Below, piece after piece: positions 23,908-34,795 of a DNA stretch of 64,000 bases. The notes beneath the pieces were generated by a model. That model was not told where the DNA came from, made no database searches, and saw nothing but the letters and a program-made list of their open reading frames with translations. Both the position numbers and the translations under genes were made by a program. This stretch comes from Thalassia testudinum (taxonomy: Eukaryota > Streptophyta > Magnoliopsida > Alismatales > Hydrocharitaceae): contig JAZHRO010000073.1 in assembly GCA_037157565.1 (NCBI GenBank), positions 88,886,001-88,950,000 of the forward strand. The letters run 5' to 3'. Every line of letters begins with the position of its first letter. Position 1 is the stretch's first letter.

Positions 23908-24800
23908 CTGCCTCCGCTTGCAGAAGAGGGGAGCTCAGTCCTGATGGAGAAACACCCCCTTCTTTCCTCTCTTCCCACTCCGGCAGAAGCCCTCCAGCTC
24001 CGGCGGTTCTTCCTCCCCCTCCTCGTATCTCTGCTATAATACCAGTAGTAGAGTCGCCTTCGCTCGCTCTTCCCACGTCGTGCCGTACCCAGCGCGCGCC
24101 CTCCCGCTCTCTCCTCGCCGCTGCCCTCTCTCTGGGCATCTTCTTCTCCGGTGACAGTCGATACGACTGCCGCCCTGCTCTGGCCCCCTTCGTCTCTACA
24201 ACTAGGTTAGAACTTCTCCCCACCTCCCCCTCTTTCTTTTCCTCACTATTTTACATTTAATTAAGCCCTCGACCACTCCTGACCACCGTCACCCCCTTCG
24301 TCTCCGGCTACCCTCCGGCAAGACGCCCCCATCGCTCCACAGCCCCACACGCCTCGCTGACCCTCACAGAACCTCCGCCTCACCACACTGAGCAACCTCT
24401 GCCCACCCATTACCGCTTCACACCCCCACCACACTCCACCGAACAGACCCATTTTTCCGGTCGCTGTCCAACCTAGCCCCGCCGCCAGACGCCGTCCCAC
24501 GACCTGCGACACCCCGCACCACCTTCGCCGTGCCACGGTGAAGGTCCCCCACTTGTTTGATTAGGCCGAAGGGCCGTGTTTCTATCTAACAGGTTCGCTG
24601 CTCCAGCCGCCATTAACGATGACTGAAGCAGCTTTGAGGCAAGCTCCAGGCCCTGCAGCCCCAGATTCCCAGGTGCTGCAGGTTGGGGCGAAGTTCGCGA
24701 AGACTCCTGCCCTGTCAGTTGGCACCGACACCAGCTGCAGCTGATCAGAGGGCGAGGTGGAGTCGTCCTGCGGGCGCGCGCGAAGACAGCACAGAAGATA

Positions 24801-24842
24801 GTCCCACATCGTGGGATTTCGATGCGCGCCTGTGCATAAATT
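24801..24842 (+). promoter_or_regulatory. snRNA-type USE plus TATA-like motif in A 5' LTR
   Basis: GTCCCACATCG (24801-24811) is an exact match to the plant snRNA/7SL upstream sequence element RTCCCACATCG. CATAAATT starts 23 nt later, at 24835. In plant genes this short spacing is typical of Pol III-type snRNA and 7SL promoters, longer spacing of Pol II ones. The A 3' LTR keeps the same pair. Confidence 0.55.
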
Positions 24843-25102
24843 GTAAAAGTGAGTAAGGCTTATCGCCTCAGTCACACGGGGTGAGGTCCCTCTCACCCAC
24901 TTACTCGGCCTCATCCGCGACCACCTCCTGCGGACCTGGCCCGACCTGCACTCCTCGCCCACCACCGCACGCCAGTGGGCCTGGTCCTGGGTGCAAATCC
25001 ATACCCGAATACCCGACTCTGGGAGAGCGATCCTACGAGCGAAATCTGAGAGAGAGAGACGCGGGAGAGGGTAGGGTTTGGTTTTTGCTCTGACCAGGCT
25101 AT

Positions 25103-25505
25103 GTGAGTGTGCAGGTAGAAGAGGAAGGAGAAGAAGAAAGAAGTCCGCAGAGGAGAGAAGAAGAAGAAGAAGGACAGAAAAGAAGAAGAAGAAAGAAGCA
25201 GAAGAGGAAGCACTGTAGCAGATGCTATTTAAGTCATCTGACTGAGGAATTAGACGACGCTCTGAAGAAAAAGAAAAGAAGGAAAGAAGAACAGGTGCCG
25301 CAGCTGGAAGCAAAGAAGAAAAGAAGAACAGAAGAAAAAGAAAGAAGACAAAAAGCTGAAGAAAATCAAAGAGAGAAAGAGAAAGAAGGAAGATAAAGTA
25401 GAAGAAAGAACAGAAGAGCTAAAGACGATCAAGAAAAGAGAAGAGAGGAAGAAGAAGACAAAGACAAGAGAGAAAGAAGAGAAGAAGAAAAAGCAAAGAG
25501 ACCAA
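25103..25505 (+). repeat. Purine-only GAA/AAAG tract in A LTR
   Basis: Roughly 400 bases with few pyrimidines, made of imperfect GAAGAA and AAAGAAG words. Similar tracts sit in the A 3' LTR (about 47012-47420) and both B LTRs (38460-38790 and 45743-46073). Long Lys/Glu and Ser/Phe/Leu reading frames here are artefacts of composition. Confidence 0.75.
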
Positions 25506-25687
25506 TCTCTCTCTCTCTTATTTTTGTAACAGAAACATTGTACTTCTAGAATTATAGTTTGCTCCCTGAGTTTGACCTCGGGAAACCTTTTATTTCCGAG
25601 TAAAATTGTAATAGTGGCAATGACTAACTGTACTACAACGCCATTTCTATAACAAACAACAAAACCTAGTCATACCGCCACTATTCT

Positions 25688-25705
25688 TGGCGCCGTTGCC
25701 GGGGA
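25688..25705 (+). other. Primer-binding site of A, tRNA-Asp type
   Basis: TGGCGCCGTTGCCGGGGA, four bases after the LTR end. This is the usual primer site of the Athila/Tat clade, complementary to the 3' end of tRNA-Asp. Confidence 0.9.
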
Positions 25706-26661
25706 GCAACGGCTATTCTAGAAGTTATAAAATTTCTAAGTTTCTAATAATCTCTCTCTCTTTTGTGCAGGTACAGAAAGAAAAAGACGTAGCCACACCA
25801 CAGCCACTCCAAGGACAGGTAACTTCCTATTAAACCCTAAAATTTTAAAAGGAAAAAAGAAAGAGAAAAAAAGGCATAACCTGTCTTTATACATAGTAAT
25901 AGCTGTATATTCTCAAAAACTATTATTCCTGCACACAATATTAAAGGTAATTAAGGGCTAACACCTTCTTGCTTGAGCCCTAATTACCCAGCAAAGAATT
26001 AACTGGACCAAGTAGAGCCAACATAAGGTCAAACATTAGGATTTCAGAAACACACCTCTTAATCAAGAATTGAGGAAATCCAAAAGAGGTGTGCCCAAGC
26101 CATTGATTGAAAATAATTAATAAGAAAAATCCTAAACAATTGGCTCTCTAAACACTTGAACCTTAAAAAAAACAAGGCCGAAATTCTTAAGGGACCCACT
26201 AGGTGAAGTTGACCCCTAGGGTCAACCAACCTTCAAATTAGGCCACCTTGTTCACAAAAACACCTAAGAGTTCAAGTGAAACCTTAAGCACCTTGATCTT
26301 AAAGTAAAAGAGGTAGACTTAAGAGGTCAAGATCCCCATTCTGGTCTACCTGGAACCACAGTGACAAGAGAGGTCGGGTGGGGGAAACCCTGTAACCCGT
26401 GGGGACGCTCTACAGTGTAGGGGTCTTCGCGGGACTCACCCTCTCTGGCTGCCCAGGTAATTCTCAGGTGGACGATCTTTCTGATCAAGGGGTCCATCTG
26501 CCCCGCACCTCTATAGTCACCCAACACATTTTCTGGGTGTCTTGATTGGGTCCAGCACCTTCTAAACTCATCTATTCCAACAGTGCATGAACGGTAGGAG
26601 ATCCTTAAGACCACCCTTAAGATCTCCTTTAGGAATTCACTCTCGTCAAGGCCAAGCCTCG
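25706..26661 (+). other. Untranslated leader of A with possible spliceable intron
   Basis: Non-coding and shared with the B leader (for example the segment 26450-26505). CAG/GTAACT at 25819 and TTTGCACAG ending at 26679 would bound an 861-nt intron; B has equivalents 857 nt apart. Splicing would make ATG 26740 the first gag start. Inference only. Confidence 0.5.
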
Positions 26662-28144
26662 ATGCCCGTGTTTGCACAGCAACCCTACCCCATCATTCTC
26701 TCATCTGATTCTGAACCAAGCTCTTCTTCTTCCCCCGTCATGGCTCAGCCTGTTGAGGAAGAAAACAATCTGGAGCACCAGCTCCAGCGACTCAATGACC
26801 TCTTCCAAAACTTTGTGCACCCACCGCAGCGTCCTATGATGCGAGACCATTATAATCCTGCTGCAGTGGCCATCGAGCCTCGAGTCAGAATCCCGACTGG
26901 AGGACCTGATTCTGAATTGAAGCCCAACATGATTCATGCTATACCTAAATTCCATGGGCTTAATTCCAAAGATCCCTTCCAGCACATCAAACAGCTAAAA
27001 CATCTGGCCCAAACTTTTGGGTCAGATGCACAAAATCGAGATATTCTTCTCATGAAGATGTTCTCCTTTTCTCTTATGGACAAGGCCGCTCATTGGTATC
27101 AAACTCAGACCCGGCCGATTAACACTTGGGAAGAACTTCAGTCCGAGTTTTTGAAAAAGTTCTTTCCCGTTGGTCGGACCAACGCCTTGCGCCATTAGAT
27201 TACTCACTTCACTCAACAAACAGGGGAACCTCTCCATGAGGCATGGGATCGTTTTCAAGATCTCATGAGAAAGTGCCCCCATCACAGAGTTCCTAAATGG
27301 GAACAGGTCCAATCTTTTTACTAGGGACTCCGTGAGGACATCCGTCTTTTCGTCAATGCAACCTACGGAGGAAATATCATGGGTCAACATGAGGACACCG
27401 TGTGGGAGATTCTCGAAAACATGTGCGAGAACTCCATCAACAATGACTCCATGGGATTATTCGACAGGACGAATACCCGCGCATCGACGAATCTTCGGGG
27501 AGCACATGAGACGCAGGGCCTGTCTGCATCAGTCGACCTGGAATTAATGGCCAGTCGATTGGACAAGGTCTCGATTATTGAAAAGAAGGTGGATGAGCTG
27601 ACTAAGCACCTGCAGCGAGCCACCTCTGCGCATAACCCCTTTTGCACAGCCTCCTTCCACAAGGGAAACTGTGCAAAACATTCTCCATCGATCTTCTCCT
27701 AGGATGGATCCATATTCACCATCTGATTCTCTGACCGGAGGTCCATCCGATCCTTTCTACACCAGCCCAGGGAATTCCATCCCCTCTTTCTCTGACTCTC
27801 TGGAGGTTCCTCAGACCTGCGAGGACCTTAACGCCATCCAAAATGACCCGTTCTCCAACACCTATAACCTTGGATGGAGAAACCATCCGAATTTTCAGTG
27901 GGCGGGAAATTCCCAAACCCAAAGACCACCCTTTCAGCCCCACCCACAACCCCCTCGTCCTTACCAGCCGCATCAGCCTCGGCCCAACCCTACTTATCCA
28001 TCAGGGCCAAATCAAGATCAAATGTCCCTTATCCTTCAGACTTTGGCTGACATTCAAGGAATGAATGTGGCTATTCAAAAGCAACACAAGGATGAACTTA
28101 CAGAGGTCCGAAACCAATTGGCCCAGTTGGCAAACTCTCGCTAG
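26662..28144 (+). pseudogene. gag: Athila gag, broken by stops and a frameshift
   Basis: Possible starts are ATG 26662 and ATG 26740. The Ty3/gypsy capsid domain (Retrotrans_gag) spans about 26930-27330, with the signatures PKFHGLNSKDPFQHI, AAHWYQ and FLKKFFP. In-frame TAG codons occur at 27196-27198 and 27322-27324. The frame shifts by one near 27660-27700, and reading continues as a Pro/Gln/Asn-rich stretch to TAG 28142-28144. No zinc knuckle is seen. The product would be the capsid protein of the virus-like particle; this copy cannot make it. Confidence 0.85.
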
Positions 28145-29275
28145 CCAGTTACTCTTCCTTCCCAACCTCTTCCTAACCCGAATAACGTACCAACCCAGTG
28201 GCACGTTATGAACCCAAACCCGGGCCAAGCCCATATGATTTATCAGGCCCCCTCTGTTCCTTCACTTGACGAGATAGAGGCTTCCACTTCTTTTGCAGGC
28301 TACCAGCAGCAACCCATCTTACCCAATCCCAACCAAAGCCAGGTAGGACTTAATTCCGTAACAACCCGTAGTGGTAAGGAAACCCAAGACCCACCTCATC
28401 CAAACCACTCCAAGCCTGGTAGTGATCCCAAGCCTAGGACGGTAATCTAGGATGTTCCTACCCCTATCCCAGATCCAAGACTTGGACCTATCCTAGAAGA
28501 ACCAACCAAGATCCCATTTCTCGAGGCCTTGACCAAGGGAAAGAAGACCACCAAGCCCGTGGCACCTAAGGAGGACCTGGTCAAACTCTTTGAGCAGGTC
28601 CACATAAACATCCCCTTGATGGATGCAATCTGCCACGTACCGGCTTATGCACGATTCTTAAAGAATGTGTGTACACCCCAGCGTAAGCCGCGAACCAAGA
28701 GTGGGAGTCCAATTGTTCTGTCAGAGCAAGCCAGCTCTGTAATCCTAAGTAGACTCCCACCCAAGGCAAAAGATCCAGGTACTCCCCTGATTTCTTGCAA
28801 GATAGGTGATACCCAATTTGATAGAGCCTTGCTAGACTTGGGTGCATCCATAAATCTGATACCCACATCCTTACTTAACCATCTTGAAGAATCTGAGCTA
28901 AAACCAACCGAGGTGACATTACAATTAGCAGATCGATCTATAAAGTCACCAAAAGGGATTCTCGAGGATGTTATTGTGAGGATACGGGATTTCTACTTTC
29001 CTGTAGACTTCATAGTCTTAGACATGGACGTACCTGAAAACCCTAGGGATACACCAATCATTTTAGGGAGACCTTTCTTGGCTACTGCTAGAGCCAACAT
29101 TAGCTGTGAGGAGGGCCAAATAGAGCTCAAATTTGAGTATCAAACCCTGAAAATTGATATATTTAAGGCCCAACAAGGAATCAATTGCGGTGTCATCGAA
29201 CAGATTTGTGACATTAGGGCTTTGGTTAATGAAACACACTTCCAGAATGACCTGATTATACCTCATCAACCATAG
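28145..29275 (+). pseudogene. Athila gag-pol linker and retropepsin-like protease
   Basis: Continues the shifted gag frame. TAG at 28448-28450 splits a Pro/Ser-rich linker from the protease part (28529-29275, 248 codons). The active-site motif is DLGAS (Asp codon 28835-28837) instead of DTG/DSG, as is usual in Athila. ILGRPFLATA near 29065-29095 is the conserved second protease motif. It would process the Gag-Pol polyprotein. Another TAG ends it at 29273-29275. Confidence 0.8.
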
Positions 29276-30733
29276 AAAGATCTTGACCTGCAAACAGAGG
29301 AGTCGAATCCAGATATGAACAACCTAGTAACTCCTACCCTTGAACCTCACGTCTATACCGAACCACCCGCCGCTGCTGATAACCCTATCCTCGAGCTGAA
29401 GCCCCTTCTTGCTCACTTAAAATACATCTTTTGGGGTTCTAATCAGACTCTCCCTGTGATTATCAATTCCAACCTCAATCCCGAATAGGAATCCCATCTG
29501 ATTACTGTCCTCCAGCAACATCGCAGAGCCATCAGGTGGACTCTCGATGATTTGACTGGAATAAGTCCCTCTTATTGTACTCATCATATCTATTCAGAAG
29601 AGGGCGCACAACCTTCTCGTGAAATGCAGAGACGTTTGAACCCTAATCTACAGGAGGTCGTGAAGAAGGAGATCATCAAGTGGTTAGATGCCGGAATCAT
29701 CTACCCGATCTCCGATAGTCGTTGGGTGAGCCCGATTCAGGTTGTGCCTAAGAAGGCAGGACTCACCACTATAACGACTGAGGCCGGAGAAATCATTCCT
29801 ACCCGATTAGCCAATGCGTGGAGAGTCTGTATAGATTACCACCGACTCAATTCCTCCACGAAGAAGGATCATTTCCCACTACCTTTCATTGATCAAATTC
29901 TCGAGAAACTAGCGGGAAATAGGTTTTTCTGCTTTCTTGACGGGTACTCCGGTTACAACCAGGTGGCAATCCATCCTAAGGACCAAGAAAAGACCACGTT
30001 CACCTGCCCCTTCGGAACATATGCTTCCCGAAGGATGCCTTTCGGTCTTTGCAATGCTCCCGCTACTTTTCAACGGTGCATGCTTGCCATATTCTCAGAT
30101 ATGGTAGGTGATTATATGGAAGTCTTCATGGATGACTTTTCAGTTTTTGGAGAATCTTTTGACGATTGCCTCCAACACTTGGTCCACATACTCAGGCGGT
30201 GCATCGAGGTGAATTTGGTTCTTTCCTGGGAAAAGAGCCATTTCATGGTGCCTGAGGGAATTGTCCTGGGACACTTAATTTCGGAAAAAGGCATCCAAGT
30301 GGATCGAGCTAAGGTTGATCTGATCTCTCGCCTTCCTATGCCTAGCTCGATCAGGGACATCTGTTCTTTTCTGGGGCACGTCGGTTTTTACCGTCGTTTC
30401 ATTCCGGATTTCTCGAAAATCACACGCCCCTTGACTTCTCTTCTCTCTAAGGATGTACCCTTTGAAATCTCTAAGGAATGCACACTAGCCTTTGAAAACC
30501 TTCATGACCGAGTCACCCAGGCACCTATCCTACAATCCCTTGACTGGTCTCAACCCTTTGAGATCATGTGCGATGCATCTGATTTCACTGTAGGAGAGGT
30601 CCTGGGGCAGAAAGCTGACGGGAAACCAGTGGTCATCTACTATGCTAGCAAGACACTTGACAAGGCTCAGCGTAACTATACGGTTACGGAGAAAGAGCTG
30701 CTAGCCGTAGTATTTGCCCTCAAAAAGTTCTGA
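29276..30733 (+). pseudogene. Athila reverse transcriptase and RNase H N-terminal part
   Basis: In frame with the protease. TAG at 29486-29488 interrupts the connecting segment. The uninterrupted part is 29552-30733 (393 codons): RT with WVSPIQVVPKK, the first catalytic Asp in FLDGYSGYNQ (residue 130 of this part), MPFGLCNAPATFQR and the FMDD box (Asp 194 and 195). RNase H begins at CDASDF, with the conserved Glu in TEKELLAVV. TGA at 30731-30733 cuts RNase H. The FMDD form and flanking SVFG place it in the Athila lineage. It would synthesise the cDNA and remove RNA from the hybrid. Confidence 0.9.
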
Positions 30734-31054
30734 TCGTATCTCCTGGGTTCCCATGTCATCATCTACTCGGATCAGACGACTGTAAGGCATCTCCTTGCCA
30801 AGAAGGACACAAAGCCCCGACTAATTCGTTGGATCTTGCTGTTGCAAAAATTCGACCTTGAGATTCGGGCCAAGGCGGGAAGGCAGAATGTGGTAGCCGA
30901 CCATCTATCCCGTCTTCCTTCTGAGATTATCAACCCTTCCGGACCCATCACAGAACATTTTCCTGATGAGCACCTACTGACTACCGGTACTAGACTTCCA
31001 TGGTTTGCTGATATAGTAAACTACTTGGCATCTCATCAGATCCCGTATGATTGA
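30734..31054 (+). pseudogene. RNase H C-terminal part and RT-integrase linker
   Basis: Same frame as the RT. It encodes the end of RNase H (VIIYSDQTTVRHLL) and the tether with NVVADHLSRLP, the conserved end of the RNase H region in gypsy elements (Ala-Asp-X-Leu-Ser-Arg). TGA at 31052-31054 separates it from the integrase. Confidence 0.8.
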
Positions 31055-32290
31055 CCGAAGGCCAAGAAAGACAAATTGTGTTCTGATACCAAGTATTACA
31101 TCTGGGATGACCTGTACCTTTTCCGCATAGGTGCTGATCAAGTCATCCGGAGATGTGTCTTGGAAGAGGAAATCAGCAATATCCTCTCTTTCTGCCATGA
31201 CCAGGCATGCGGTGGCCATTTCTCTGGGCATAAAACCACATCAAAAGTCCTCCAGTGTGGCTTTTACTGGCCCACGCTGTTCAAAGACGCATATAGTCAC
31301 TGCAAGGCATGCAGTCGTTGCCAGACTTTGGTTAACATGAGCCATCGCGACATGATGACTTTGCAGCCGATTCTCGTATGCAAAATCTTTGATGTTTGGG
31401 GGATTGATTTTATGGGCCCCTTTCCTGCTTCGGATGGTTTCAAATACATTCCGCTTGCTGTGCACTACGTGTCCAAATGGATCGAAGCCATACCGACTCG
31501 AACCTGTGATCACAAAATCATTCCCAAATTCATTCATCAAAACATTTTCTCAAGGCTCAGGATTCCCCGTGCTATAATCTCTGATGGGGGGACCCATTTC
31601 ACAAACGCTTACTTTAGGTCACTGATGACCAAATACGGGGTGTTGCACCGAATCTCTACTCCTTACCACCCCCAAACTAATGGTCTAGCTGAGCTGTCAA
31701 ATCGGGAGATCAAGAAAATCCTGCAGGTCACTATTCGGCCTAATAAGAAGGGCTGGTCGTCCCGACTTCCGGAAGCATTGTGGGCCTATAGGACTGCCCA
31801 CAAAACCCAATTAGGCATGTCTCCCTTTAGACTAGTGTACGGAAAGGCGTGTCACCTTCCCGTAGAACTGGAGCATAAAGCCTATTGGGCAGTACGGAAT
31901 TGTAATCTTGATCTTTCGAAGGCTGGAACCCACAGAAAACTTCAAATCAGCGAGATCGATGAATTACACCTAGACACGTATGAGAACTCGCGAATCTACA
32001 AGGAGCGGGTTAAAACCTTCCATGACAAGCATATCTCGAGAAAGATCTTTCATCCTGGTCAGAAGGTCCTGCTCTTTGATGCCCGACTGAAACATTTCCC
32101 AGGAAAGCTGCTATCCAAGTGGGTCGGACCATATTTAGTCTGACAAGTTTTTGGAAATGGAGCCATCGAAATCAGTCCGCTCAGCCACGATTCCGAACCT
32201 TTCATCGTGAACGGTCAGAGAGTCAAGCCGTTCATTGATGTGACTTCTACTGATTTGGCTGAATCATCTTATATCCTCCATTCCCCTTGA
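31055..32290 (+). pseudogene. Athila integrase
   Basis: An open stretch of 355 codons from 31076. The N-terminal HHCC zinc domain is seen in CHDQACGGHFSGHKT through CKACSRCQ. The catalytic core has Asp 111 (GIDFMGPF), Asp 170 (ISDGG) and Glu 206 (LAELSNREI), the last two 35 residues apart as in DD35E. A C-terminal GPY-like module (KWVGPYLV) is cut by TGA at 32141-32143; the same frame runs on to TGA at 32288-32290. It would insert the cDNA in chromatin and leave 5-base duplications such as TAAGG. Confidence 0.88.
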
Positions 32291-34795
32291 GCTTATTGCG
32301 CCCAGCCGATGGCGTAAAACTCAACGCTTAATGGGAGGTAGCCCGTCATTTTCCTAAAAATCTAAAACCTTTTTCACACTTTTGTGCACTTAAGGTTCAC
32401 CCTTGTAAACAGCCGACCCCACCTCAGATGCTTGCATCTGGGATTAGAAATCGTCCGCAAAATTCATCCCGACCCATTCACTCATCCAAACTTCTGTCTT
32501 GAGGAATGAACTAAGTAAATAAAAACCCCTTAAGTCACAATCAGGACATTGCAGACCTTAGGCATGGGGGGGTATAAAAGTGCAAAACTTGTAAGAAAAG
32601 GTTTTAAACAAAAAAATTCACATATGCCAAAAAAAAAAAAACACCATAAAAATTAAAAAAAATTTTCAAAAAAGAATAAAAAGAATAAGAGGAGAAAGGA
32701 AATTCTGTTGGAGAAGGAAAAGAAACAAAATGAAGAAAAAAGGAGCATAAATTGAAAGAAAAGAGTGATAGTCATTAGTAAGAAACTAAGAATTAACCTA
32801 AGTTCTAGACCTTATTCAAGAAAAGAAATGAAAGTGCATGGTGAGATTAGTAAGAACGCGAACTTTAGGCATTCTTGGATAGACTCTTAGTACCCATTAA
32901 GATATAGACATTGTTGGTGCTAGAGCACCACGATCATTTGTTTTGATGATAACAAAACACGTGTCATTTAACATTTGCACTTGGAGTCTTAGATTTCAGG
33001 TCAATTGCAAATGTAGACGTGTTTAGACGGAATTCGAGCTTGCATCCAGGATGGATTGGAGGAGCTTGATGAAGAACAAAGGAGATTCGCGAGGAACGCT
33101 AGATTGAAGATGGAAGGACAAGAAGAATATGATAGAATTTTGTTTAATCCTTTCATGTACTTTTATCTTTATTTTGCTTGCTCTTTTTATTTCCTTAGAA
33201 CATTATGTTAAAGAGCCTCAAAGTACCCTAACAGTAGTCCTAGGAACACCTGCACAACCCTAGGATACTTAGGTTTTCTGTAGAATACTTAGAAAACTAA
33301 TATAGGGTTCAAACAGAGTTTCCAGACGTCTAATTCCCAAATCAAATGTCTGATAAAGTGTTTTAAGACGTCTGACTGTTGATTCAGACATCTGATAACT
33401 ATTAGACTGGACATAGTTAGTTCTGTCTGATGAAATCAGACGTCCAGACCTTAGACCAGACGTCTTAGGAGACGTCTGATGACTTTGCCAGACGTCCAAT
33501 TAGTGGACCGTTGGCTGGCTTAGAAAACACTCAAGAATGTAACTGTTAGAGCCTTATCAGACGTCCATAGGACTTTCCAGATGTCGATAATTGACCGTTT
33601 TGCCTCGGCTGACCCAAAATCTCTTCTCAGAGATTTTCTAGCCGTTGAAACGTTTGGAAATCCATTCCCACAGAAAAAGTAGGTTTCCAGACATCCAGAC
33701 ATAGTGCCAGACGTCCTATATGTCGTTTGATGGGCTTGCACAAGAACCCTCTTTAGATCTGATTCAAGTCAGGAAGGAACCCACCCAAAATCAGACGTCT
33801 GACCTTGAAATCAGACGTCTTAAAGTGAACTTCCAGACGTCTTCCTCAAGAGGTTGAGGAAAATGAAAAGCTTAAGTATTAGGTCCAAGGCTTAGGGAGT
33901 ATTTGACCTCATTAACTAACTTTTGGTTTACGGGACTCAGTAACCTAAGCACCCTAACCTCACACACAGCATGGTTCAGTAAGCGTAAAAATCAAAATCA
34001 CGCAGAAGTGTCACAAAATTCTGAAATATACACCTAGAATAGGAGCGGCCGATCAACACAAGTTGATTTGGACGAGTTCCCAGTCCGGAGAGGCGGGAAA
34101 TCCCCTCGAAGATGCGTAAAAAAATATCATCTCCTCGGTGCTTGTCTCTCAGGATATTTGCATATCCTACTGGGGGCATGTAAGTACTCTGCTAGTTCAG
34201 ATTCCATGGATGGCATTATCACGAAGTGTCAATTGCCAGGGTCTGGATTCAGCCACGGAACACCATGGATGGGATTATCTCAAAATCTCAATAGCCAGGG
34301 TTCCGGGGGTTGCCATGGGCAGTGCTATCTCGAAGCATCGATTGCCAGGAACCCTTGAGGATTGATGATGGGGGCAAGGAATCTGATACAGACCGTGTTG
34401 AAAAGCCAATCCTAGGCTAGAACTAAAAAGAAAAAGAGAGAGAAAACTCTCCAAACAGAAAAACTTTCTATCTCTCTCTCTTACAAAACGCATTGCGAAC
34501 TAAACCAGAGCTATAATCATTTCAAGCACAGGTGCTTTAATCACAAAGTCCAATAGACCTTAGGTCAGTTCTTGTGGGCCTTAAAAGCCTTTGCCAAAGA
34601 TTGAGGCTGAGGCTAGACAGATCTGGATCTTGATTGGTACTAGAGTACCTTTCAAGCCTATGGTCAACATTCTAACATAATCTAAGTTCAAATGAAAAAG
34701 CACTTATCTGAAGTTATTAAAAACATCATGGTTTGAACAAAGGTTAAAACCTTAGGTTTTTGCTAAGGGACTAGCAAAAGCTAGGCATGGGGGTA
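32291..34795 (+). other. 3' untranslated region of A with two polypurine tracts
   Basis: Non-coding; matches the B 3' region. An internal PPT-like TAGGCATGGGGGGGTA lies at 32559-32574, after GGACATTGCAGACC. The terminal PPT TAGGCATGGGGGTA (34782-34795) abuts the 3' LTR. Without the inserted LTR fragment the two are 1,290 bases apart (1,284 in B). An A-rich stretch with AAAAAGAATAAAAAG words follows the internal tract. I see no env-like ORF, although some Athila elements carry one here. Confidence 0.75.
32912..33842 (+). mobile_element. Sirevirus-like LTR fragment inserted in the A 3' region
   Basis: It matches the first ~930 bases of the LTRs at 12730-14441 and 16548-18283 in the opposite orientation, from TGTTGGTGCTAGAGCACC to CCAGACGTCT. 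It stops inside U3. The B sequence at 42510-42515 shows the empty site. There is no target duplication and no second LTR end, so it did not arrive as a normal integration. Confidence 0.85.

Larger units (their letters stand above)
22971..25683 (+). repeat. 5' LTR of element A
   Basis: 2,713 bases from TGATGAGAACCTCGTCAT to CCGCCACTA. TATA box TATAAAAG at 23900-23907. A snRNA-type USE plus TATA-like motif at 24801-24842. A ~400-base strand-biased purine tract (25103-25505) made of GAAGAA and AAAGAA words precedes the CTCTCTCT run and U5. Confidence 0.92.

Noticed and set aside
24582..25313. 243-codon minus-strand Ser/Leu/Phe-rich frame
   Set aside because: It is the complement of the GAA-rich purine tract in the A LTR. 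Similar frames recur in every A and B LTR (38091-38780, 45374-46066, 46986-47417) in several frames, and none has a domain.
26662..32290. Recoding or readthrough of TAG/TGA in A
   Set aside because: Nine stops of two kinds scattered over conserved domains plus a frameshift indicate decay, not programmed readthrough.
34068..34365. Short + strand frames in the A 3' region (also 42737-43027 in B)
   Set aside because: Considered as env-like remnants; they are about 95 codons, have no signal peptide or membrane segment, and lie between the two polypurine tracts with no start context.
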